A DNA stretch of 20,777 nucleotides from NCBI GenBank assembly GCA_900549055.1, contig URNB01000026.1, forward strand, positions 1 to 20,777, in the 5' to 3' direction. The notes under the pieces were generated by a model. That model saw nothing but the letters and a program-made list of their open reading frames with translations, did not search any database and was not told where the DNA came from. This document shows, one piece after another, positions 6,685 through 15,300 of this stretch. The position numbers and the translations under genes were made by a program. Each line of letters opens with the position of its first letter. The stretch's first letter is position 1. This DNA comes from an uncultured Oscillospiraceae bacterium. Its GTDB lineage: Bacteria > Bacillota > Clostridia > Oscillospirales > Acutalibacteraceae.

Positions 6685-8172
6685 CTACGCCCTATGTCCT
6701 CCTATCTGACCGTTTCTTTCAAGCGTTGTTGCACCCTCCTGCAAATCAAGACCCCTTATAACGGCATTCTTGCCGTATTTCCCCTTGATCTTAAGCACAG
6801 CCTTCTGCATTTTCTTTTCCTTCTCAAGCTCAGATGCGTACCTTGCTCGATCCCTTTCTGCCGCCTCGTAATCGTCAAACAGGCTTAACTGCTCGTGCCG
6901 CACGCGAACCTCCGACTCGCTTATCAGGTGGTTGCAGGTAAGATTCAGTTTCCGCACCGAAAGCCTCTTATCGGCGATTCTTTCAAAAAGCTCCACGGTT
7001 TTATCCGTTATTTCCCGTGTGGAGGAGGAATATCTCCCCAAGTTCGCCGTTCCGTGCGCGGGCTTCGGGGCGAGTCTTCCGTATCTGTCGGATACAATTT
7101 CGCCGCCGTATTTTCCGCCGTATTTAAGATTTTCAACATCATAAACGATATCAAGCACCAGTTGGTCGGTAACAAGCCCCTTTTCCACCAGATTGAGGGC
7201 CGATAATTCCGCCATTTCCTTTATAACGATGAGCGCCTTTTTATAAGGATACGGCGACTGCAGAACCTGCCCTGAGCTTGTGCTGCTGTTTTCCGGCTTA
7301 TATGCCTTGATCTCCGCTATTGTACAGGGCTCATAGCCCCATGCATGGTCTATCAGCAGCTCGGCATTTACACCGAAAAGCCTGTACAGCATTTCCTCAT
7401 TTTCAAGAGAACAGCGTGCAATATCCCCCATTGTGTAAAGCGCATTTGCCTCCAATTTCTTGGCATACCCCTGCCCTACCCGCCAAAAGTCGGTAAGCGG
7501 ACGGTGCCGCCACAGCAAACGGCGGTAACTCATTTCGTCAAGCTCCGCTATGCGAACTCCGTTTTTATCGGGCTCTATGTGCTTTGCCATAATATCCATC
7601 GCAATTTTGCAAAGATACATATTTGTGCCTATTCCCGCAGTTGCGGTTATGCCGGTTTCCTTCAGCACATCCGCAATCATTGCGCCTGCAAACTCCCGCG
7701 CCGACATTTTATAGGTGTCCAGATAATGCGTTGCGTCTATAAAAACCTCGTCCACGCTGTAGGGGTAAATATCCTCGGGTGCGATATATTTAAGATATAT
7801 ATTGTAAATTTCAACGCTTATTTTTTTATAAAGCGCCATTCTCGGCTTTGCGGTTATGAATTCAAGCTCCAGTTCCGGGTGAGCCTCAAGCTCCTTTTTA
7901 TCGCTTGAAGATCCGGTGAATTTTCCGCCCGGCGCTTTTCGGCGCCTGTCGGCGTTTATCTCGTTCACCCTCTGCACAACCTCGAAAAGTCTTGCTCTGC
8001 CGCCTATTCCGTATGCTTTAAGCGCGGGAGTCACCGCAAGGCATATCGTTTTTTCGGTTCTTTCGGAATCCGCCACAACCAGATTTGTTGTCAGCGGATC
8101 AAGGCAAAGTGCGGCGCATTCAACCGACGCATAATAGCTTTTTAAATCTATTGCGATATAACTGCGTTCCAA
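6685..8172 (-). CDS. Y-family translesion DNA polymerase (DinB/UmuC superfamily, UvrX-like)
   Basis: The protein inserts nucleotides opposite damaged template bases in an error-prone manner. The 495 residues contain the first catalytic Asp in IAIDLKSYYASVECA (Asp9) and the SVDE catalytic pair (139-142, Asp141 and Glu142). GIGTNMYLCKIAMDIMAKH (palm/helix-hairpin region) and LYTMGDIAR follow. There is also a Ser/Lys/Glu-rich insertion near residues 85-105, as in the Gram-positive UvrX/YqjW branch, and a little-finger domain with RKLNLTC. The start is a TTG at 8172 with GGAGGG (8180-8185) seven bases upstream. An upstream ATG at 8223 falls inside the promoter and can be excluded. It leads a two-gene operon with the YolD-like gene and carries a LexA-type operator, so it is expected to be SOS-induced. 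Confidence 0.93.
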   Translation of the reverse strand: MERSYIAIDLKSYYASVECAALCLDPLTTNLVVADSERTEKTICLAVTPALKAYGIGGRARLFEVVQRVNEINADRRRKAPGGKFTGSSSDKKELEAHPELELEFITAKPRMALYKKISVEIYNIYLKYIAPEDIYPYSVDEVFIDATHYLDTYKMSAREFAGAMIADVLKETGITATAGIGTNMYLCKIAMDIMAKHIEPDKNGVRIAELDEMSYRRLLWRHRPLTDFWRVGQGYAKKLEANALYTMGDIARCSLENEEMLYRLFGVNAELLIDHAWGYEPCTIAEIKAYKPENSSTSSGQVLQSPYPYKKALIVIKEMAELSALNLVEKGLVTDQLVLDIVYDVENLKYGGKYGGEIVSDRYGRLAPKPAHGTANLGRYSSSTREITDKTVELFERIADKRLSVRKLNLTCNHLISESEVRVRHEQLSLFDDYEAAERDRARYASELEKEKKMQKAVLKIKGKYGKNAVIRGLDLQEGATTLERNGQIGGHRA

Positions 8173-8205
8173 AAATACGCCCTCCTTTTGTCCGTTCCTA
8201 TTATA

Positions 8206-8234
8206 ATTATATCCGCGAAACATATGTTTGTAAA
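8206..8234 (-). promoter_or_regulatory. Promoter with embedded LexA-type box for the translesion operon
   Basis: On the minus strand TTTACA (8229-8234) and a perfect TATAAT (8206-8211) are 17 bases apart. The spacer holds CAAACATATGTTTC (8217-8230), which matches the Bacillus LexA consensus CGAACRNRYGTTYC at 13 of 14 positions and has a perfect 12-base palindromic core. LexA bound here would block RNA polymerase. The consensus is established knowledge; its use in this organism is inferred. Confidence 0.83.
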
Positions 8235-8301
8235 CATATAAAATTTTCTTTTTCGCGCCTTTTTAATGTATCCTACGAAGCACCGCAAACAAATTAATAT
8301 G

Positions 8302-8343
8302 AAAAAAGCCGCTTGCCCGATTCATTATCGGATAAGCGGCTTT
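8302..8343 (-). terminator. Terminator of the minus-strand carbohydrate operon
   Basis: A long hairpin pairs AAAGCCGCTT (8305-8314) with AAGCGGCTTT (8334-8343), and an inner stem CCGAT/ATCGG adds to it after one mismatch and a wobble. On the minus strand the stem runs into TTTTTT (8302-8307). It lies 19 bases past the MFS gene and before the translesion promoter, so it separates the two units. A shorter T-run on the plus side makes it partly bidirectional. Confidence 0.85.
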
Positions 8344-8361
8344 ATTTTGCTCACGGCATAA

Positions 8362-9588
8362 TCATCGTTTGCAAAGTCTTGTGAGAAGCAGGCATATCAG
8401 AACGCCGAGAGCAGAAAAGACACTCCACACAAGAACGGTTCCGTTCCAACCGAATATATCGGAAACCAATGCAAAGCCATAGGTTGAAAGCGCACTGCCG
8501 ATATAAACACTGCCGTTAAAAATACCGGATATCAATCCGATGCGATTATTATTGCCAATCTGCCGCGGCAGCATGCAGGTCTGCAGTATGTTAATTCCGT
8601 GCATTGAGCCGACCAACACCGATGCTGCAATCACTGTGAGTGCAGGACCTGTTTTTGTGGCTGCGGGAATTAACAATGCCGCCGCAAGCGCTGCGGAAAA
8701 ATATATCAGGCAGCATTTTTGAACATCCTTGATTCCGTAATACAGATACTCCGTTCCCCATATGCATAAAAACGCGAAAATCGGCATTACTACCACCGAC
8801 AAAACGGAAATATCGCTGCCGAGTGAAAATGTTTCGGATATATACGAGGGCATCCAGGTAGTCACACCGTCGCGAAGCGAACCCTGGATTATTATGGCAG
8901 CAATTATAAATACAAAAGCAGCAGCGGTACAGTTTACGGCTTTCCCGCTTTTTTCTCTCTCATTGCTTTTTACATTCAGCCTTGTATTTAAGCCTCCGCA
9001 CAAAACAAGCCATATTGCAGCGGTAATAAATCCCGCAAATGCCGAAAATAAAAATATTGATTTCCAGCCTGAAAGCCTTATAAAAAGCGGTGCTATCAAA
9101 TACACGGCAATATTGCCGAAATGCCCTCCCCATGAAATACGCACGCCTGCCTTGAGCTGATATTCTTCATCCAGCAGCTCAGGCACCATGCGCACAAGGG
9201 GCGGCCAAATAAACGCCTGCGCCGCACCGTTTATGCACCATACGGCATTCCGTACCCACGCGCTGCAAAACGGAACGGATAAATTTACAACCGATGTTAC
9301 AATAAGTGCCGCCGCAACCAGCCTTGACGGCTGAACCCTGTCGCTCAGCCACCCGCTCACAAGCTGCCCCGCGCCGTAGGTCACAAAGGCACCCGTAACC
9401 GCAACGGCTGCATATGAAGCGCTGATTTTTTCATCCGCGATAATCGCGGAGATGACCGCCGCATAGTTGATTCGCGTTAAATAGCTTACAAAATAGACCC
9501 CGGAGAAAAGAAGCATAATGCTCCTCGGCTTAAGGGTCTGTATCAAAGTCCCTTTGCGAATGCAGGAAAAACCGTTCATCAGCTTCAC
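8362..9588 (-). CDS. MFS transporter, resembling the organophosphate:phosphate antiporter group
   Basis: A 408-residue membrane protein with about twelve hydrophobic segments and a polar loop near the middle (TRLNVKSNEREKSGKAVN). Between segments 2 and 3 it has the MFS loop motif in the form GAGQLVSGWLSDRVQPSR. The early YLTRINYAAVISAI recalls GlpT/UhpT-type proteins (usual form YLVRKNF), which exchange phosphorylated sugars or glycerol phosphate for phosphate. The substrate cannot be fixed from sequence. The start is a GTG at 9588 overlapping the upstream stop codon as GTGA, with AGAGG seven bases before it; an ATG three codons later is possible. It is the last gene of the operon. Confidence 0.85.
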   Translation of the reverse strand: MKLMNGFSCIRKGTLIQTLKPRSIMLLFSGVYFVSYLTRINYAAVISAIIADEKISASYAAVAVTGAFVTYGAGQLVSGWLSDRVQPSRLVAAALIVTSVVNLSVPFCSAWVRNAVWCINGAAQAFIWPPLVRMVPELLDEEYQLKAGVRISWGGHFGNIAVYLIAPLFIRLSGWKSIFLFSAFAGFITAAIWLVLCGGLNTRLNVKSNEREKSGKAVNCTAAAFVFIIAAIIIQGSLRDGVTTWMPSYISETFSLGSDISVLSVVVMPIFAFLCIWGTEYLYYGIKDVQKCCLIYFSAALAAALLIPAATKTGPALTVIAASVLVGSMHGINILQTCMLPRQIGNNNRIGLISGIFNGSVYIGSALSTYGFALVSDIFGWNGTVLVWSVFSALGVLICLLLTRLCKR

Positions 9589-10382
9589 CGCACTGCCTCT
9601 GCCATATCCTCCTCTTTAAGAGAAAGCCCGTCTATAAGCGTACCGGCAATATACAGATAATCGTCATGTCCGCTTTCTGAATGCGAATCACTGCCGAAGG
9701 TGAAGCGGCAGCCCATTTCCCGCGCGATTCGGAACATTCTTATTGCGCCGAACTGCTCAAAATTGTCCTTTGTTATTCCCTTAAAGCAGGATGTGTTTAT
9801 CTCAACCGCTATTCCCTTTTCTGCGGTTGCGGAGAAAAGACGCTTATATGTATCGTCGGAAATAATCTTATATAAGATCTGCCTGTCATACGGGCAGCAA
9901 ACCGCGTCAAACGGATGCGCCATAGCCAAAATATGACGGCTGACGGCGGAGCCGAGAATCTTTTCATACGCCTCAATCATAAACTCGGCGTGCTTTTCAT
10001 ACGGCTTGTAAAGGGATTTATCCATCGTCATATGCGTATGAGAATTCGGCACGATTATATAATCGAATTTCTCGGCGTTTTCCTCTGTCAGGGCAACGCC
10101 GTAGATCGGGTGAAATTCCGCCTCCGCGCCGAAATACACCTTTATTCCCTGTTTATCAAGGGTCTCAAGCTCATCCCGAAGCTCAAGGTTATAAGGCACG
10201 GTCTGAATTTTGTAGGAACGGTTTAAAAACGGCTGTATATTCTCATCCCACATATGATTCGTGAAGCCGATCTTATTAAGACCCAGTTCCTTTGCCTTGT
10301 TGATATAATGCTCGGCAGTCACCGTTTCGGCGGCACAAAGCGATAGATTTGTATGAATATGAAAATCGTGATTTATCCTCAT
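9585..10382 (-). CDS. PHP-domain metal-dependent phosphoesterase (histidinol-phosphatase-like)
   Basis: A 265-residue cytoplasmic protein with the four PHP signature blocks: HDFHIHTNLSLC at the N-terminus (His8 and His10 as metal ligands), NSHTHMT in the middle, AHPFD, and FGSDSHSES near the C-terminus. PHP enzymes bind two or three metal ions and hydrolyse phosphomonoesters or related bonds. Its place between an SGNH hydrolase and a transporter of possible organophosphate type suggests a sugar-phosphate substrate rather than histidine synthesis (inference). The ATG at 10382 has AAGGAG eight bases upstream, formed in part by the preceding gene's TAA stop (TAAGGAG), which points to coupled translation. 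Confidence 0.85.
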   Translation of the reverse strand: MRINHDFHIHTNLSLCAAETVTAEHYINKAKELGLNKIGFTNHMWDENIQPFLNRSYKIQTVPYNLELRDELETLDKQGIKVYFGAEAEFHPIYGVALTEENAEKFDYIIVPNSHTHMTMDKSLYKPYEKHAEFMIEAYEKILGSAVSRHILAMAHPFDAVCCPYDRQILYKIISDDTYKRLFSATAEKGIAVEINTSCFKGITKDNFEQFGAIRMFRIAREMGCRFTFGSDSHSESGHDDYLYIAGTLIDGLSLKEEDMAEAVR

Positions 10383-10394
10383 TTTAAGCGCTCC

Positions 10395-11168
10395 TTACAA
10401 ATATTTATACGGTGTTCCTATAAATCCGACCTGTGAGAAATCCTCAAAATTATGCCTGACCGTGTAGTCTATATAAGAGGTTATCATTTGAGCCGACAAA
10501 ATATACCCCGCGGCGTTCATATGCCCGCCGACAAAGAATTTTTTCTTGAATTCCCCGTCATAATCGGGGCCGTACTGCGCCAGATCTATAACATATGTAT
10601 TTTTAAAGCGCTCGGGGAATTTCCGCAGCAGTGCGGCGTGACCCTCCACATCAAGATTCGACACCCTCGGCAGGGTCACAAGGAAGAATTTTGAATCGGG
10701 AGTAAGCATCTGCAGCTTTGAAATTATTCTGCCGTAATACCCTGCAAAGGTCGGCTTGCTGTTTTCGGGATTTTCCGTATCGACATCCGAAATTGATCCC
10801 AGCTCAACCTCCTTTGTGTAAAGGTCATTTACTCCCAGCGCCAGAATATAAGCCTGGCACAGCCTGTCTGTCGCCCAGCAGCCGCATTTGTCCCCATAGG
10901 ACTCTATATACTTTTTCGCGGTCATTCCGCCGCAGGAAAAATTAAACACCTTGAGTCCCGCGTTGCGCGCCATATACTGACCCCACGAATACTCATAAAA
11001 ATCGTGATAGCCCGCATTGCCGTTTTCATCACGCGATTCATGCTCGCCTGAGGACAGGCTGTCCCCTATGCAGCCGATAGTTCTGAATATTCTTGTATAT
11101 CCGCCGTCTGTCACGATTCGGTCGAGCGGCTTTTCGTTTTCCTCATATAAAAGCTTTTGCAGATCCAT
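10395..11168 (-). CDS. SGNH/GDSL-family hydrolase (probable carbohydrate or lipid esterase)
   Basis: A 257-residue protein without a signal peptide. Block I is IGDSLSSGE with nucleophile Ser37, block II NFSCGG (Gly80/81, oxyanion hole), block III LGVND (Asn114), and block V GGHMNAAGY with His216. The usual Asp three residues before the catalytic His is replaced: VGGH stands where DxxH is expected. The enzyme may therefore work with a Ser-His pair or another acid. Related enzymes remove acetyl or other acyl groups from sugars; the substrate here is unknown. The ATG at 11168 is preceded by GGGGTGA, and the gene starts 14 bases after the preceding stop. Confidence 0.85.
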   Translation of the reverse strand: MDLQKLLYEENEKPLDRIVTDGGYTRIFRTIGCIGDSLSSGEHESRDENGNAGYHDFYEYSWGQYMARNAGLKVFNFSCGGMTAKKYIESYGDKCGCWATDRLCQAYILALGVNDLYTKEVELGSISDVDTENPENSKPTFAGYYGRIISKLQMLTPDSKFFLVTLPRVSNLDVEGHAALLRKFPERFKNTYVIDLAQYGPDYDGEFKKKFFVGGHMNAAGYILSAQMITSYIDYTVRHNFEDFSQVGFIGTPYKYL

Positions 11169-11182
11169 AAATAGTCACCCCG

Positions 11183-12247
11183 TCAGTCGCCGCTGTATAA
11201 ACAGCCAACATTATCCGCAATTATGCAGCCTGTGTTGTTTTCCTCAATAAGGTTGTTTTTAAGCGAGCCGTTATGCATGGCGTTTTCCTTTAAAATGCTG
11301 TTTTCACAGTTACGCATGATAACGCCGTAATCAGGGCTTACCGGCAGAACGCCGCCGTCGCCCGCGCCCACCTTCATGGTGTTCCCGGTAATAACGCAGC
11401 CCGTGCAGCCGTCAAGTATCATGTGCGAGCTTTTTTCAGGATTTTCAAACGGCTTTTCCTCATACGCTCCGCCGCGCCTGAAAACATTTCCGGTAACGGT
11501 GGCAAGATTAACGCCGATACCGTCCCGTCCGAGCTCCAGCGCAGGACCGAAGGTTCTGTCAAAAAAGTTGCCTGTGATATTGAAGCTGTCGCCCCGCTCT
11601 ATAATAAAGCCGCCGGTGCGGTTCCATTCAACCCTGTTGCCCGTGGCGGTTATTGAAGCCACATAGCCGCCGCTTCTGATTCCGCCGTTTCTGTTGCTTG
11701 TAAACCAGTTATCTATGATGAATGCGTCCCACCCGGCTATGAGAAGACCCGCTCCCCTATTGCCGTAAATCATTGAGTGCCGCACCGAGAAGCACCACGC
11801 ATGCTCAAAGTGCAGACCGTCGCCCGTGAAATTGCCTATTCGGCAGTCATCCACCGTCGGGGTATCCTCCTGACCGCCGCCGTTTGAGCGATCCCAATAA
11901 AGCTTTATTCCGTGAATATTCTCGCCGAGCCCCGCTCCGTTCATGCAGATGCCGTGAATAGTGCAGCCGAATGCCCCGCTTATATCAAGCATACAGTCGG
12001 TCTTATCTCCGCACAGTTTTAAAACCGAAGCGCCGTCATTCCTGAAGCTCCAGGCAGGCGTGCCGCAGAGGCTCACCCCCTTACCGCGCATTTTAAGTCC
12101 GCCGACGGTCATAAAAACCCCGGGCGGTACAACCACCTTGCCGGAAACCGCCGCCGCTTCATCCAATGCCGACTGTATGGCTGCCGTGCAATCGGTCTTA
12201 CCGTCGCCCACAGCACCGAAATCAGTAATTACAAACACATTTTCCAT
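11183..12247 (-). CDS. Right-handed parallel beta-helix protein (pectate-lyase-3 type), cytoplasmic
   Basis: A 354-residue protein that opens with the typical ITDFGAVGDGKTDCTAAIQSA motif of polysaccharide-lyase/hydrolase beta-helix proteins, then VVVPPGVFMT. About ten coils follow, rich in the Asn/Gly ladder pattern, such as ITGNTM, ITGNFF and VTGNVF. Family members cut or epimerise acidic or modified polysaccharides, but many are uncharacterised. No catalytic residues can be named with confidence and no signal peptide is present, so it would act on imported material inside the cell. The ATG at 12247 has GGGAG ten bases upstream. It is first in a tightly spaced set with the SGNH, PHP and MFS genes. 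Confidence 0.82.
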   Translation of the reverse strand: MENVFVITDFGAVGDGKTDCTAAIQSALDEAAAVSGKVVVPPGVFMTVGGLKMRGKGVSLCGTPAWSFRNDGASVLKLCGDKTDCMLDISGAFGCTIHGICMNGAGLGENIHGIKLYWDRSNGGGQEDTPTVDDCRIGNFTGDGLHFEHAWCFSVRHSMIYGNRGAGLLIAGWDAFIIDNWFTSNRNGGIRSGGYVASITATGNRVEWNRTGGFIIERGDSFNITGNFFDRTFGPALELGRDGIGVNLATVTGNVFRRGGAYEEKPFENPEKSSHMILDGCTGCVITGNTMKVGAGDGGVLPVSPDYGVIMRNCENSILKENAMHNGSLKNNLIEENNTGCIIADNVGCLYSGD

Positions 12248-12294
12248 AGCTGATATACTCCCTATATTCCCGTTATCGGTTATTAATAGCTTTA

Positions 12295-12318
12295 GGGCAG
12301 AGAATAAATTCCCTGCCC
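12295..12318. other. Hairpin between the giant surface-protein gene and the beta-helix gene
   Basis: GGGCAG (12295-12300) and CTGCCC (12313-12318) form a 6-bp stem with further GAA/TTC pairing inside. No proper T-run follows on the minus strand, so it is at best a weak terminator. A candidate promoter, GTGACA-17-TATTCT on the minus strand, overlaps it, but its match is only moderate. The downstream operon may rely on read-through or on this site. Confidence 0.4.
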
Positions 12319-12330
12319 CGTTTTGTCACT

Positions 12331-15300
12331 TTACAGAGTCTTCGTCTGCTTTTTTGATTTACGGCGTTTTACCGCAATGATTACAATTATCAGTGCCGCC
12401 GCCGCAACCGCACCGGAGATAATAACAACAGGTATTAAGATATTGCTTTCCTCTGTGCCCGTGCGCGCTTTCTTTATGCGCTTTTTGATAACCTTTTTAC
12501 CGCCGCTCGGCTTATTGTCGGTATCGCCGTTATCTGTATTATCGGTATTATCCGTATTATCCGAAATTTGACCGTTATTATCGGTGATATCGGTATTGCC
12601 GGTATTCTTGTCGGTATTAGTGGTGTTTTTGACCGGATAAATCTCATCCGATACAAGCGACACCATAATATCGTCAAAGAATACGCTTGCATTGCCGGAG
12701 GTGCGCAGCGCGATCCACTTTGTATGAGCAATAAAGGTGTATTCGATCTTCTGCCATTCGCCCTCGTCGAGAGTTACGGTTTTGATAAGCTCAACGCCCG
12801 AATCGGTATCGTAAACATCAGGCCAGTTTTCGTGAACAAGTGAAAGGTCTGCCTGTGTTCCCGATTTATCGGCGGTCGCCCAAATCGTCAGGGTATATTT
12901 CTTCCCGACGGTAAGCATATCCTCATACATTACAAGGAAATCGCTGTCGGACGAATCGGCGCCTATTCTGTGCATTGAAGCTGTTCCGTTTCTGACGAAG
13001 TTGGCGTTATAATCGGTAACGCCCGGCATGTACAGCTCATAATCCTTACCGGTATCGTACATAGTGTTGGGATATTCCTCAAAATCCTGTATTTTACCGT
13101 TCGGAGTCCACTTGGCATAAAGTATCTGATCGAAATAGGGGAAGTAATCGATAGCATACTTGAAGTCAAGCTCTCTGTAAACATACCATCCCTCAAAGGT
13201 ATAGCCCTCTTTTGTCGGAATCGGCAGATTTGCCTTTTCCTCGGGGTTGCCGTAAATCGGTTCTACCTCTGTTCCGCCGTTGCTTACAAAGGAAAGCTCA
13301 ATCGGTTTCGGCTGCGAGGTATTCGAGAATTTATCGGTAGTGCCGAATATCTTCAGCACCGGTGTGCCGTTAGGCAGCGCCTGCCACACATTGTCAAAGT
13401 CAAGTCCGACCATGTTCTTGCGTGCGGCGTCGCCGCGCATCATAAGAAGACTTACCTGGGTCACCATGTTTCCGAGTCCCGTTGAGTTTGCATAGTTCTC
13501 GGTATAGTTAATCGGGGTTGAGGAATTGGTAACGCTCGATTTACCGTTGCCGAGTAAATCGGCGTCGGCTGTAGCCGAATAGCAGTGAGTAACCGTTGCG
13601 CCCTCATATTCCGTCCAGCTGTTTCCTACAATGCCGCCGACACGCTCGCCTATCAGCTTGCCTACAAAGTAGCAGTCGTTTATGTCTGCAGGTCTCGGAG
13701 CGCCCGCGACTATACCGCCGCAGAATGCAGCCTCAAGCGTAACGCTTGTGTCGCCGAAGCACTGTGAGATTCTCGGGAATACAACACCCTTATCGACATA
13801 TTCCGAATCGCTCTTGTTAAAGAACACATATCCCGCGAAGCCGCCCGCATAGGATTCAACGCCCGTCTTATCGGTATGAACCCTTATGTGCGACTCGGCA
13901 ATTCCGAGCTTTTCAATAACAGTTCCGTCCGAAATTGTCGGGAACAGACCGGTGTAAAGAACATCGGTGGTTTGCTCAACATCAAGGTATATTCCGTAAA
14001 TGACATGACCGTCGCCGTCGATATGACCGTTGAAGTTGCCTGTTCTCGCAGCGCTTACCCAGAACCACTGATTCGGGCTTTCGTTTTCCCAGTTGCTGTT
14101 TTTAACATTATTGAGGTAGATATCATCGGTAACCTTATAATAGTTTCCGACGCTCATATACAGGTCATTTACAAGATACGCCAGCTGCTCGGGTGTAGAA
14201 ATAAGGTACGGATCGTCCGCAGTGCCTTTTCCGCCCGCAAAGCCTGTTGCAAGTCTTCCGCTCCATACTCTGCCGGGAACACCCTCGTCCTCGCCGACAT
14301 TGAGCACGGGATAGGAATCCGATACCTTCCAGGAGCGTACCCAGTTGAGAAGCGGCATATTTTTCTTCGCGTCCGCGCCCTTCATCTGCTCTGCCGTAAC
14401 TCTTGTAACACCTGTTTCGGCGTCTGCGCCGGTGCCGTAGTTATTAACAGAAGCGCTGCCGAGTCCCTTCTTTGTGCAGAACTTGATAGGCTGAACGGCA
14501 AAGCTGTTCTTAACCGCAAAGCTTCCCCAGCAGTTGCCTAAAAACGCGCCCGCATTGCCGGGAGCCTTAACCGTTCCGAGGAAGGCGCAGGTATCGATTA
14601 TCACGGTCGCGCCGCCGTAGCCCACAATGCCGCCGGCACCCTTGTCGCCGCCCTTGTCATATGCCGATTCAACATAAACCGTGTCGGTAACATAGCAATC
14701 GGAAATATTTATGCTTCCGCTGTTGGCGTCGCCTAAAATTGCTCCCGCGGCAAAGCCGGTTGTATAGATATAGGAATCGGTCAGCTTAATACGCTTGATA
14801 TTCGCATCCTTCGCATAGCAGAAGATACCTATTTTAGAGGCTGTGCCGTTGTAGTAAAGACCGCTTACGGTATGGCAGTCTCCGTTCATATTGCCTCTGA
14901 ATATATTGCTGTTCCATATCCACTGTTTAGCGGTGGTCTTCCAATCAGCAGCGGAGGTATCGTTAAGCTTTATGTCTTCAATAATCTTATAATACTTTCC
15001 GGTGCTCTCGTTATCCTGTACCGCCTTTGCAAGCTGCTCGCCCGTAGCGATAAGATAAGGATTTTTCTCGCTGCCGTCGCCGCCCGCATAGTTTTCGGCA
15101 ACTGCTCCCGTCCAGCGCTCTCCGGGAGTGCCGTCGGGGCTTAAGAATTTGCATACAGGGTAGCGGGAGGTCGTTTTCCAGAATACCTCCCAGTTGAGAA
15201 GCGGCATACTGGTCTTTGCCCCTTCGCCCGTCATCTGCTCTGCGGTGAGCTTTGTGACCGACGCTTCCGCATCGCCGTTGCCGTAGTTATTGTAAGAATC

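Noticed and set aside
7345..7908. A 187-codon plus-strand frame
   Set aside because: It is fully antisense to the Y-family polymerase gene and its composition looks like a shadow frame.
12474..12731. An 85-codon minus-strand frame inside the end of the giant gene
   Set aside because: It is an out-of-frame reading of the low-complexity TDN linker with no ribosome site.
13876..14541. A 221-codon plus-strand frame
   Set aside because: It is antisense to module 6 of the giant surface protein; similar shadow frames recur opposite the other modules because of the repeats.
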